Translations under genes and position numbers: made by a program
Shown: positions 1 through 6,580 of the stretch, one piece after another
Numbering within the stretch: the first letter of the stretch is position 1
Layout: each line of letters begins with the position of its first letter
The notes under the pieces: model-generated
The model's input: the letters and a program-made list of their open reading frames with translations, nothing else
The model's database searches: none
Told to the model about the DNA's origin: nothing
Assembly (NCBI GenBank): GCA_001787535.1
Contig: MFXP01000006.1
Span: forward strand, 1-53,707
Length of the DNA: 53,707 nt
Source of the DNA: Candidatus Peribacteria bacterium RIFCSPHIGHO2_01_FULL_51_35
Lineage (GTDB): Bacteria; Patescibacteriota; Gracilibacteria; Peribacterales; Peribacteraceae
Direction: 5' to 3'

Positions 1-677
1 CGCATGACAGGCTTCACCTCCTCTATATGGTCGTAGAGGTTCGTGAGTGTTTGGTACGTCTGGAGCAAGGCAGATGCACCCTTGGGACCGATGCCCCGCA
101 CGCCGGGGAGGTTATCCGAGGAGTCGCCCGTGAGTCCTTTATAGGAGGCGACTTGATCGGGGCGGATGCCGTACTTGGCTTCGATCTCTTTGGGACCCAA
201 GTACTCCGTCTGTTGATATCCTTTATGAGGGATGGCAATGCGGACTTTCTCCGTCGCCAGCTGAAAGGCATCTCTATCCCCTGTCACGATGCTGACGCGG
301 TAGCCTGCTTTCTCGGCAAGTGTCGCGTACGTACCCAGGAAGTCATCGGCTTCATACGTGGGATGCGAAACATGACGCAGTCCAAAGGCATCGATCATTT
401 CGATGATCCGTGGAATTTGCACGTAGAAGTCATCCGGCGTCTCTGCTCGTCCATCTTTATACGTGGCATTCTCCTGATGCCGAAACGTCTCTTCTCCGGC
501 ATCGAAACAGAAGAGCAGGGCATCCGGTTCCTCTATTTTCAGGAGTGTTAAAAGCATGGAAGCGACCCCAAAAACCGCATTCGTTTGCTCCCCGGAAGAC
601 GTTTTGAGCGTACGGGGAATGGCGTAGAACGCCCGGTACATGAGGTGGTGCCCATCGATGATGACGAGATGCTTCAT
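1..677 (-). CDS. polA: DNA polymerase I, N-terminal 5'-3' exonuclease part (cut by window edge)
   Basis: The reverse strand opens with MKHLVIIDGHHLMYRAF and continues without a stop to the left edge, so about 225 residues of a longer protein are visible. The region is the FEN/5'-3' exonuclease domain that removes RNA primers and nicked strands: the N-terminal metal-binding Asp (IIDGHH), the GDRDAFQL motif and the helix-3-turn-helix GDSSDNLPGVRGIGPKGA are all present. The C-terminal polymerase domain would lie to the left and cannot be seen, so a stand-alone exonuclease is not excluded, although this N-terminus is typical of PolA. The start at 677 is the first Met and faces the divergent gene at 848; the spacer holds an 18-bp-stem inverted repeat. 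Confidence 0.85.
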   Translation of the reverse strand, partial: MKHLVIIDGHHLMYRAFYAIPRTLKTSSGEQTNAVFGVASMLLTLLKIEEPDALLFCFDAGEETFRHQENATYKDGRAETPDDFYVQIPRIIEMIDAFGLRHVSHPTYEADDFLGTYATLAEKAGYRVSIVTGDRDAFQLATEKVRIAIPHKGYQQTEYLGPKEIEAKYGIRPDQVASYKGLTGDSSDNLPGVRGIGPKGASALLQTYQTLTNLYDHIEEVKPVM

Positions 678-690
678 GGATAGAAGATAC

Positions 691-748
691 AAGAAGCAAG
701 ACACAAGATCCAAAACGTTTGTTTCTTGTTTCTTGTGTCTTGCTTCTT
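691..748. repeat. Intergenic inverted repeat, 18-bp perfect stem
   Basis: AAGAAGCAAGACACAAGA at 691-708 is exactly complementary to 731-748, with a 22-nt spacer that contains another related TTTCTTG word. It lies between two divergent genes, so it is not a simple downstream terminator. It is one of several spacers in the window built from tandem short words followed by their complement. Confidence 0.8.
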
Positions 749-820
749 CCCGCTAGTATATGACAATAGTCCTATCAAACACGCAAGGAGTCGCAGATTC
801 CCAAAAGCGGGGTTTTTCGC

Positions 821-826
821 TATAAT
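821..826 (+). promoter_or_regulatory. -10 box (TATAAT) of the glycosyltransferase-like gene
   Basis: A perfect TATAAT in the context CGCTATAAT lies 21 nt before the ATG at 848. The same CGCTATAAT context precedes prs (6581) and virB4 (50341). No clear Shine-Dalgarno sequence follows at usual spacing. Confidence 0.55.
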
Positions 827-847
827 AAGAGGATACATACACATCCA

Positions 848-1471
848 ATGAACGCTTTCTCTCCCTCCTACGACAACAAAATCGCGCGCCGTTACAGCGC
901 GTCCTCGTTGGAGCAGAAAGTGGCGAATAAGACTGCGTTGCAGAAAGAACTGGGATGGTTGGCGGAACCCAAGCGTCCGCTTCTTTGTCTGCCCGCCGGC
1001 ATGACGGACCAGTTGGGTGGAGCGCTTTTGGAGCAGATGCTCCCCGGCATCCTCGCAATGCCCGTGGAACTCTTGATCGTTGGAAAAGGCCCCGCCAAGT
1101 ATGGAAGCCTGTTTACGGAGCTCGCGAAAAATCATAAGCACAAAATCGCCATCGTTCCCGATGACGAAGACGCCATGCGCAAAATGTACGCGGCCGCGGA
1201 CATGGCACTCTTCTTCAAAGATCCGTCACACCTGTCGGAACTCAAGCACTGCCTGGAATACGGCGTGGTACCGGTGGCTCCGGAATCCAAACACTTGGAA
1301 CAATATGATCCCATCCAGGAGAACGGCTTCGCTTTTCTGTATGACACGGGCAATGAAAAGCAGATCCTCTGGCACTGCTTTGCCGCATTGGTACGTGCCT
1401 TGGAAACACACCGCTTCCCCTTCGACTGGCGGACGATCCAGCGTCACGGCATGGAGCACACCCACGCATAA
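848..1471 (+). CDS. Glycosyltransferase-like protein (GT-B C-terminal type, resembling glycogen/starch synthase)
   Basis: This 207-residue protein resembles the C-terminal Rossmann half of GT-B glycosyltransferases of the glycogen synthase kind. The segment PVELLIVGKGP is typical of the strand that precedes nucleotide-sugar binding, and the region with LSELKHCLEYGVVPVAP matches the family's acceptor of the nucleotide sugar (E.xxxxxYGxxPVA). The protein is less than half of a full GlgA, so the N-terminal acceptor domain is absent; it may be a degenerate or single-domain relative, or work with another subunit. It has its own TATAAT promoter and stands alone on the plus strand. Activity is not claimed. 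Confidence 0.55.
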   Translation: MNAFSPSYDNKIARRYSASSLEQKVANKTALQKELGWLAEPKRPLLCLPAGMTDQLGGALLEQMLPGILAMPVELLIVGKGPAKYGSLFTELAKNHKHKIAIVPDDEDAMRKMYAAADMALFFKDPSHLSELKHCLEYGVVPVAPESKHLEQYDPIQENGFAFLYDTGNEKQILWHCFAALVRALETHRFPFDWRTIQRHGMEHTHA

Positions 1472-1544
1472 GTAAATTTATGTGGCCGTGTTTCGACGCT
1501 TGCGGAGGTTTTTTGTATAATCAGGATAGTAGGACGCACAAACT

Positions 1545-1745
1545 ATGGTATACTCATCACCTATGATTTTCTCCCGAAAGAACGCAGGCAAATGGGTTGC
1601 AAGCAAAGGAGAAAAAGTTGTTGCGACCTCAAAAAAACTCGATGTTCTTGTGAAGAAAATAGATGCTCGAAAAGACAAAAAGAGCATTCGTTTTGATAAA
1701 GTCCCGCAACATTTGAATTTTGTCGGGTTCTCGTATGGAATTTAA
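1545..1745 (+). CDS. DUF5678-like small protein
   Basis: A 66-residue basic protein with the pattern GKWVASKGEKVVAT followed by a Lys-rich helix and FDKVPQHLNFVGFSYGI, which fits the DUF5678 family of short proteins of unknown function. Two starts are possible: 1545, 23 nt after a TATAAT (1516-1521), or 1563, 8 nt after a TATACT (1549-1554) that would give a leaderless mRNA starting MIFSRK. Its end overlaps the start of the retropepsin-like gene by 11 nt, which implies translational coupling of the two. Family assignment is from remembered sequence pattern only. Confidence 0.6.
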   Translation: MVYSSPMIFSRKNAGKWVASKGEKVVATSKKLDVLVKKIDARKDKKSIRFDKVPQHLNFVGFSYGI

Positions 1746-2139
1746 TTTCATACCCTGGGAGACGGATGTGGCGATGGAATATTTGCCGATGCTGCCTCTT
1801 CAATTAAACGGTTTTCCGGTTGGAAACGCTTTGGTGGATACGGGTGCAACAGTGACAATTCTGCCGATGGAACTCCTTGGGCTGCTCTGCGTCGATCTGG
1901 ATAAGAAAAAATCCATCACGATGAGCCATGCGGGCGGAGGAACTTTTTCTGTCATTCCGGCTTCTACGAAGATCACCTACTGCATTGAGCATTCCGGTTT
2001 TCGGCCGATCCAATGGAATGGCACTGTGTTCTTCAGTGCACGGCAGGACACGATCCTTCTGGGACACTACGAATGCCTGGATCAACTCGTATTAACACTG
2101 GACGGTCCAAAGAAAAAAATCCGAGTGGAACAGAAATGA
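1735..2139 (+). CDS. Retropepsin-like (clan AA) aspartic protease domain protein
   Basis: The 134-residue product carries ALVDTGATVTILP, the DTGA active-site signature of retroviral-type aspartic proteases (catalytic Asp near residue 35), preceded by the usual hydrophobic strand and followed by beta-rich sequence ending FFSARQDTILLGHYE, which fits the second psi-loop of the fold. Such single-lobe enzymes act as homodimers. I start it at the ATG at 1735 inside the end of the upstream gene, because the DTGA domain then begins at a normal distance. No signal peptide or membrane segment is visible, so it is probably cytoplasmic. The substrate is unknown; its coupling to the DUF5678 gene suggests a shared function. 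Confidence 0.75.
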   Translation: MEFNFIPWETDVAMEYLPMLPLQLNGFPVGNALVDTGATVTILPMELLGLLCVDLDKKKSITMSHAGGGTFSVIPASTKITYCIEHSGFRPIQWNGTVFFSARQDTILLGHYECLDQLVLTLDGPKKKIRVEQK

Positions 2140-2163
2140 CACTGAGCAATGCTGTGTGAATTT

Positions 2164-2230
2164 TGGTGGGTCGGGTGGGATTTGAACCCACGGCCAATCC
2201 CGCAGAAGCGGGACTGCTCTACCGGGCTGT
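2164..2230 (-). pseudogene. tRNA-Lys-like pseudogene, 5' part missing, anticodon arm replaced by a palindrome
   Basis: Read on the minus strand this is the 3' two thirds of a tRNA, identical to the neighbouring tRNA-Lys in the T arm, 3' acceptor strand and encoded CCA, and in the D-arm piece CCCGGTAGAGCA. It lacks the 5' acceptor strand and the first D strand. The anticodon arm reads TCCCGCTTCTGCGGGA, a 6-nt-stem palindrome with no proper 7-nt loop, instead of the Lys arm. It lies directly downstream of the intact gene. It cannot fold as a tRNA. Confidence 0.8.
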
Positions 2231-2240
2231 ATTTAAAAAA

Positions 2241-2317
2241 TGGTGGGTCGGGTGGGATTTGAACCCACGGCCAATTGCTTAAGAGGCAACTGCTCTACCG
2301 GGCTGAGCTACCGACCC
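2241..2317 (-). tRNA. tRNA-Lys (CTT)
   Basis: A complete cloverleaf on the minus strand: acceptor GGGTCGG/CCGACCC, D arm GCTC/GAGC, anticodon stem GTTGC/GCAAT with loop CTCTTAA giving anticodon CTT, T arm GTGGG/CCCAC, and an encoded CCA. Length is 77 nt. Confidence 0.95.
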
Positions 2318-2361
2318 AGAGCTCAGAAACGTTAGCAAATCTCCACTGTTCCCTCAATGCT

Positions 2362-2919
2362 TCATCTGGGGATACACACCCTGTTTCCCATGGGTTCATA
2401 ACCCAGATCGCAGGTGCAAGGACGCGTGGTGGTGCAAAGCTTCCAATCTTCTTGCCGCTGGAACACCGTGCCACGCGTTATGCACTGCTTGTTCTTATTA
2501 AGGTTGTATCCCGCCGGGCACTTGCCGAGAAACACGCAGTGTCCCGCTCTCCTCTTATAACCGGGTTCGCACATGCAACCTTTCAATCCGTACAGTCCGT
2601 GCGCGCCGCACAATTGTTCATCCGTGCGATTCTTCATAATGCCCGTCACCTCGCCGGAACCCGTGCGCAAGTTAAGCGTGCCGCAGTACCCCGCTTTGCT
2701 GAGGCTGGCTTTGCACTCGCATCTGTCCGTTTGCTGGTTGTAGCGCATGTGCAGCACTTCGCATTTTTTGACAAGTGACTCACGGTCGCGGGATGTTTGA
2801 TAGCGCGTGCTTTTGATGAGAGCCCCTTCACGGAACATTGCCTGCGCAGGAGGAAACGTGAGAACGGATCCGAGAAGCAATACGAGTGCAATGGCCGAAA
2901 GAAGAACCAGTTTTCGCAT
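2362..2919 (-). CDS. Secreted cysteine-rich protein of unknown function
   Basis: About 185 residues beginning MRKLVLLSAIALVLLLGS and ending the hydrophobic stretch at FPPAQA, a clear signal peptide with an Ala-X-Ala cleavage site. The mature part is basic and rich in regularly spaced cysteines, with repeated patterns such as CMCEPGYKR, CPAGYNLNK and CDLGYEPMG that resemble EGF-like or similar disulfide-knit modules. The longer upstream frame (to 3009) would bury the signal peptide, so I start at 2919. It probably acts at the cell surface or outside the cell, which implies an oxidative folding environment. No specific function is recognised. Confidence 0.65.
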   Translation of the reverse strand: MRKLVLLSAIALVLLLGSVLTFPPAQAMFREGALIKSTRYQTSRDRESLVKKCEVLHMRYNQQTDRCECKASLSKAGYCGTLNLRTGSGEVTGIMKNRTDEQLCGAHGLYGLKGCMCEPGYKRRAGHCVFLGKCPAGYNLNKNKQCITRGTVFQRQEDWKLCTTTRPCTCDLGYEPMGNRVCIPR

Positions 2920-3096
2920 GGAAAAAAGGTAGTGAGGATCGGGTGAAGACACAAGCAAGGAAGGTTGACGTGAAGAATTGATGCAGGAAGTCAGCGAAAA
3001 GAATCTCAAGATTCTGTGGATCGTCTAGGAGCTTGATGTTCCATGAACTAATGTTCAGATCATTTCACAGTGTCTTTCAAAAGAACCAAAGTAACA

Positions 3097-3116
3097 CCTG
3101 CCTGCCGGCAGGCAGG
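3097..3116. repeat. Perfect 20-nt palindrome
   Basis: CCTGCCTGCC is followed immediately by its reverse complement. It lies in the 232-nt spacer between the Cys-rich secreted gene and truB; the rest of that spacer holds no gene that I can support. Short GC palindromes of this kind recur through the window. Confidence 0.85.
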
Positions 3117-3151
3117 CCAAACACCAAGGAAAGGATCAATGACCAGGCGCG

Positions 3152-4003
3152 TTAGAAAACCTTCCTCGGATGAGCCACCCCCTCTTTCGGTTCCAAGATC
3201 GCAATGGGAAGATCTTCATGCCATGCAATTGTTGTCTCTGCGATCTCTTTTTTCAGTGATCGTCCGAAGCCAATATCTCGCATTTCTTCGTCACTGAGCG
3301 GCAGCGCGGGAAACGATGCGAGCACTTCTTTGAGCGGCATCACGTTCGTCCATTTCACGGCATCGGGAGCGGACGCATCTTGTACCGACCAATCCCCCAC
3401 TTTTGTCCGTCGGAGCGAAGAAAGATACGCGCCGACTTTCATGAATTGTCCCAGATCATGCGCCAAGGAACGGATGTACGTGCCCGAACCGCACGCAATG
3501 CGAAGAGAAAGATCCGGGTAATGAAATGCGAGAACATCGCACGCCAGCACCAGCACTTCGCGCGGTGGAATGTCCACGGATTTTCCTTGTCTGGCTTTTC
3601 TGTACGCACGCTCGCCGCCGACGTGCACGGCACTGTGCGCCGGCGGCACTTGTTGAATTCGTCCCAAAAATCGATCGGCAATGATGTTGCGGATGGTGGA
3701 TTCATCCGGAACCACCCACCCGGGTTTCATCGCGGTTTCTTCGATGATTCCTTCGGCATCGTACGTGGTGCTCACGGAACCGAACCGCACGCCTGCTTCG
3801 TATTCCTTTGTCAGATGCGAAAAAAGTTCGACGACTTTGAGTGCTTTTGCACCGACAGCAAGAACAAGAAGTCCCGTTGCGGCGGGATCCAGCGTTCCCA
3901 AATGGCCGACATTCTTCTCGCTCAATGTCCTCCGCACGATTGCAACGGCATCGTGACTGGTGATACCGGCAGGTTTATCGACAAGTAAAAAACCATGGCG
4001 CAT
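3152..4003 (-). CDS. truB: tRNA pseudouridine(55) synthase TruB
   Basis: The 283-residue protein starts MRHGFLLVDKPAGITSHDAV and carries GHLGTLDPAATGLLVL, the TruB family signature with catalytic Asp near residue 39. It also has the YEAGVRFG and IACGSGTYIRSLAHDLG motifs of the family. TruB isomerises U55 in the T loop of nearly all tRNAs. The length is normal for a bacterial TruB, with a short C-terminal PUA-like tail. The upstream spacer to the divergent gene at 4158 contains a tandem-word inverted repeat (4061-4130), so its promoter must lie within or near that structure. Confidence 0.95.
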   Translation of the reverse strand: MRHGFLLVDKPAGITSHDAVAIVRRTLSEKNVGHLGTLDPAATGLLVLAVGAKALKVVELFSHLTKEYEAGVRFGSVSTTYDAEGIIEETAMKPGWVVPDESTIRNIIADRFLGRIQQVPPAHSAVHVGGERAYRKARQGKSVDIPPREVLVLACDVLAFHYPDLSLRIACGSGTYIRSLAHDLGQFMKVGAYLSSLRRTKVGDWSVQDASAPDAVKWTNVMPLKEVLASFPALPLSDEEMRDIGFGRSLKKEIAETTIAWHEDLPIAILEPKEGVAHPRKVF

Positions 4004-4060
4004 GGACGAAGATTACAGGAAAAGCTCTGGGGTTGAATCAAATTTTCCATGCTCAAGATA

Positions 4061-4130
4061 ATGACCAATGACCAAGATGTTTTTACCTTAGTCATTTCGT
4101 TTGGTCATTGGTCTATGGTCATTGGTCATT
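4061..4130. repeat. Tandem-word inverted repeat between divergent genes
   Basis: AATGACCAATGACCA at 4061-4075 pairs perfectly with 4116-4130, and a further copy of the word TTGGTCATTGGTC lies at 4101-4113. The arms are thus built from the repeated unit ATGACCA. The spacer separates truB from the divergent membrane-protein gene. Confidence 0.8.
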
Positions 4131-4144
4131 GCATGAAGCCCTGG

Positions 4145-4150
4145 TATGAT
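4145..4150 (+). promoter_or_regulatory. -10 box (TATGAT) placing transcription start at the ATG
   Basis: TATGAT ends 7 nt before the ATG at 4158, the spacing expected for a leaderless mRNA. This supports 4158 over the in-frame ATG at 4146, which lies inside the box itself. Confidence 0.5.
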
Positions 4151-4157
4151 CGCCGCC

Positions 4158-4715
4158 ATGAACATCACACTGACTTGGGACCTGTTCATCATTGTCTTCT
4201 TCGCCATTGTCATTACGTACAGTTTCATCATTGGACGAAAAGAAGCCATCAAGATCATCATCGCAACGTATATCACCATTGTTGCCGTGCAGGGCATGGG
4301 CAATGTGTTCCAACGCATCGTGGGGGAAACGGCGTCCGTCTTGAACGTGCTCGGCATCACCATAGAAACAGAACTGCTGTCGATCACGAAGCTCGTGCTC
4401 TTCATCGTGATCATCATTGCACTGGCCATCAAGGCGGGCATCACCGTCACCTACAACCACGAGCCGGGCTTGCCGATGAACGCGGTCTTCACGGGACTCT
4501 TTGGATTCACCACCGCGGGACTGCTGCTGACAACACTGCTCACCTACACGGCGGGCGTGCCCCTGCTCGATACCAATTTGCCGAATGTCGCGACGCTGTC
4601 GCCCATCATTCAGCAGAGTCCGCTGATGCAGCTGATGATCTTGAACCAAGACCTGTGGTTTTCGCTTCCCGCTCTCGCACTTCTCGTCGCCGGTATCGTG
4701 GCGAATAGGAAATAA
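4158..4715 (+). CDS. Multi-pass membrane protein, unknown function (weak CvpA-like look)
   Basis: About 185 residues with four to five hydrophobic segments: roughly residues 8-26, 32-48, 74-94, 105-125 and 163-182. The start MNITLTWDLFIIVFFAIVI followed by a short GRKEA cytoplasmic turn recalls the beginning of CvpA/colicin V production proteins, but the likeness is too weak to name it. It is followed 100 nt later by the VirB2-like pilin gene, and the two may share a function in the envelope. The start was chosen from the promoter position. Confidence 0.6.
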   Translation: MNITLTWDLFIIVFFAIVITYSFIIGRKEAIKIIIATYITIVAVQGMGNVFQRIVGETASVLNVLGITIETELLSITKLVLFIVIIIALAIKAGITVTYNHEPGLPMNAVFTGLFGFTTAGLLLTTLLTYTAGVPLLDTNLPNVATLSPIIQQSPLMQLMILNQDLWFSLPALALLVAGIVANRK

Positions 4716-4816
4716 ACCATTTTGGAGTCAAGTGGAATCAACAGTTGGATGCGTGAAGTTCCTTGCAACCAAGAGAAAAAGTGCGTAACAATGAGCGAAA
4801 TTTTAACCTCCATCCT

Positions 4817-5194
4817 ATGAACACCCTCAAACGTTTCTGGCTCCAAGCGTCCTTCGCCGCAATGAGCATGGCAGCCGGTATGCCGCAACAAGCACTCGCG
4901 CAGTTCGGCGGACCCATCCCCGCAATTCCGGGCACGCCGGACGGCGCGTCGGATCAAGGCATTCGCGATGCGGTCTTGAGCGTCCTGACCTTCGTCTTGA
5001 ACTTCTTGGCACTCGTGGCCGTCGTCTTCATCGTCATCGCCGGTATCCGCCTGATCGTTTCGCAGGGTGAAGATGAAGCCAAAGAGAAGGCGAAGAAGAC
5101 CATCCTCTACGTCATCGTCGGTCTCATCATCGTCCTCTTCGCCCGCGTGATCGTCGGACTCTTCACGGAAACACTCTCGAACGCCGTCACTTGA
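4817..5194 (+). CDS. VirB2/TrbC-like pilin subunit
   Basis: The 125-residue product has a signal peptide (MNTLKRFWLQASFAAMSMAAG, cleaved near ALAQ), a short Gly/Pro-rich segment, a first membrane helix (about VLSVLTFVLNFLALVAVVFIV), a short charged loop GEDEAKEKAKKT, and a second helix (ILYVIVGLIIVLFARVIV). This signal plus two-helix layout is that of TrbC/VirB2 pilins of type IV secretion systems, found in CPR genomes beside or apart from VirB4. The virB4 homologue in this window lies 45 kb away at 50341. An upstream in-frame ATG (4763) would only add a polar tail before the signal peptide. A strong terminator follows. Confidence 0.75.
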   Translation: MNTLKRFWLQASFAAMSMAAGMPQQALAQFGGPIPAIPGTPDGASDQGIRDAVLSVLTFVLNFLALVAVVFIVIAGIRLIVSQGEDEAKEKAKKTILYVIVGLIIVLFARVIVGLFTETLSNAVT

Positions 5195-5220
5195 TCCGGC
5201 TTCCTTCTCGATTTCAAAAG

Positions 5221-5245
5221 CGCGCTTCTCCGAAGCGCGTTTTTT
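5221..5245 (+). terminator. Rho-independent terminator after the pilin gene
   Basis: An 8-bp GC-rich stem (CGCGCTTC at 5221-5228 with 5232-5239) with a 3-nt loop is followed by six T. Confidence 0.9.
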
Positions 5246-5346
5246 GTGCATCGCCTAAAACTCAATACTGGATCTTCATGGATCTCTTCCACTTTTGCCC
5301 GGCGTTCCAGCATTGCCCACTCGCAACTACTGCCTCCTTAGGGTTT

Positions 5347-5375
5347 CCACTTTCTTGTGGCGCACAAGAAAGTGG
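5347..5375. repeat. 13-bp perfect hairpin
   Basis: CCACTTTCTTGTG pairs with its complement across a GCG loop. It is the first of three strong palindromes in the gene-free stretch 5246-5822, which has no convincing coding sequence on either strand. Confidence 0.85.
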
Positions 5376-5396
5376 AGCAAAGAAAACATGCCGCTC

Positions 5397-5534
5397 TGAA
5401 AAATTTCCTGCGCAACAATGGCTCGCTCCGCTAAAAACGCGAACTCGTCGCTAGTCCCGCATGCGCGGGACTCGCTCCTCAAACAGCGCGTTTTTTACGC
5501 TCCGCTCTCCAAGTTGCGCAACGGAAATTTTTCA
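5397..5534. repeat. Large imperfect inverted repeat (138 nt) centred on a GTCCCGC palindrome
   Basis: The outer arms TGAAAAATTTCC (5397-5408) and 5523-5534 are complementary, inner parts (GCGCAAC, GCTCGCTCCGC with AAAAACGCG) pair imperfectly, and the centre is the palindrome GTCCCGC-ATGC-GCGGGAC at 5454-5471. The frames through it look coding only because both strands are GC-balanced. Confidence 0.75.
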
Positions 5535-5683
5535 AGGCGGCAACCCCATCATTCTTTCCAACGTGGCACCCGCCGCCGTCTTGTTTTTCCTCGCATACAG
5601 GGCATGGAAGGACCACCCGTTCCATTGCACTTATGGCGGTATACCAAGTATTCCCATACATTCATATCACTCGTGATGCGAAG

Positions 5684-5777
5684 ATTGCGCACCATGTCCG
5701 AGCGAGCCTGCAGGCGAGCGAGTTCTGGTGCGCATAGTGTTTTTTGGGTACTTTTTGTCACGACAAAAAGTACCAAT
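5684..5777 (+). repeat. 94-nt repeat element, copy 1
   Basis: This stretch is identical to the reverse complement of the last 94 nt of the window. It contains GCGCACCA and TGGTGCGC as outer complements, a GCCTGCAGGC palindrome flanked by GAGCGA direct repeats, and a 13-bp hairpin GGTACTTTTTGTC with its complement. No coding capacity is evident. Confidence 0.9.
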
Positions 5778-5822
5778 TCTCTCCGGACAAAGGTGGAAGA
5801 AACCAGATTCAAACAGAAAAAA

Positions 5823-6395
5823 CTATGATCGAATTTTTCTGGTTGCCACTCCCGTCCTCGCTTCCGCAACCTCCGGAAACTGCTTCAGAATCGAAGGGAT
5901 TTTCACATTCGGCACGGGTTCGCGCACGGAGGAATCACGCACGATGATGGCATTCTTGCGGACTTCAATGACGGATGAGAGTGGCAGCGCCACGCCCCAG
6001 CGGAACAATTTCCGGGGAAAGAGCCACTCCACCATGAAATGTTTCGTATCGAACTGGATGTCGCCGCATCGTCCGAGTATCTTGCCGCTTTCCGTGCGCA
6101 TGGATTGCCGCAGGACCGTGCGTCCTTCCATGAGCAGCGGCTGCAAGCGCACGTGCTCCTCGATGGGAAAAATCATTTCTGCATGACGCACCGCCACGCG
6201 CGAGCCGAAACGGAGAATATCTTGCGATGCCAGGAATCGTTGCTCGGAACGAAAGAGTCCCGGAATCGCGACGAAGAACCCTTCTATCTTCCCGGTGTCG
6301 GGATGGATGAGAATCCCCGTGACCGTGCCCAGGTGTTCCTGCGTTTCTTCTTCCGTCACGGACATGCCTCGGCAAACGGAAAAACGGACGTGCAT
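5823..6395 (-). CDS. PRC-barrel domain protein
   Basis: About 190 residues. The N-terminal part (LGTVTGILIHPDTGKIEGFFVAIP) is a PRC-barrel: a small beta-barrel with the pattern G.v.g...D..tGki.g. A second similar unit seems to follow (GKILGRCGDIQFDTKHFMVEWLF), so the protein may hold two barrels. No signal peptide or membrane helix is visible, so a cytoplasmic RNA- or protein-binding role is likely, though PRC-barrel proteins range from RimM to photosystem subunits. The start at 6395 (MHVRFSV) is chosen because upstream codons to 6620 run into the tandem-word spacer; 6365 (MSVTEEE) is an alternative. Divergent from prs. Confidence 0.65.
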   Translation of the reverse strand: MHVRFSVCRGMSVTEEETQEHLGTVTGILIHPDTGKIEGFFVAIPGLFRSEQRFLASQDILRFGSRVAVRHAEMIFPIEEHVRLQPLLMEGRTVLRQSMRTESGKILGRCGDIQFDTKHFMVEWLFPRKLFRWGVALPLSSVIEVRKNAIIVRDSSVREPVPNVKIPSILKQFPEVAEARTGVATRKIRS

Positions 6396-6450
6396 GGCTA
6401 AGAGAATACCTTGTCCAAGGACAGTGCAAAAGAAACCTTCTTCTCGAGAG

Positions 6451-6535
6451 TTTGCTTGTTTGCTTAGTTTGCTAGTTCTCATCAATTCCACATCAACGAG
6501 CAAACTAGCAAACGAGCCAACCAGCAAACAATCAA
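6451..6535. repeat. Tandem-word inverted repeat upstream of prs
   Basis: TTTGCT/GTTTGCTAGTT words at 6451-6477 are complemented by AACTAGCAAAC and related AGCAAAC words at 6500-6535. The best perfect pairing is 11 bp (6467-6477 with 6503-6513). As at 691 and 4061 it lies between divergent genes. Confidence 0.7.
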
Positions 6536-6565
6536 ACATCCATGGAATTCGCAGCGGAAAACCGC

Positions 6566-6571
6566 TATAAT
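6566..6571 (+). promoter_or_regulatory. -10 box (TATAAT) of prs, leaderless spacing
   Basis: TATAAT ends 9 nt before the ATG at 6581, so transcription should begin at or within a few bases of the start codon. No Shine-Dalgarno sequence is present. Confidence 0.6.
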
Positions 6572-6580
6572 AGAAATACA

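Noticed and set aside
27-551. Plus-strand open frame of 174 codons opposite polA
   Set aside because: It is the antisense of a clearly recognised exonuclease domain and has no recognisable motif.
5191-5828. Several open frames in the palindromic spacer
   Set aside because: They arise from inverted repeats and show no protein-like composition; frames on both strands are open for the same reason.
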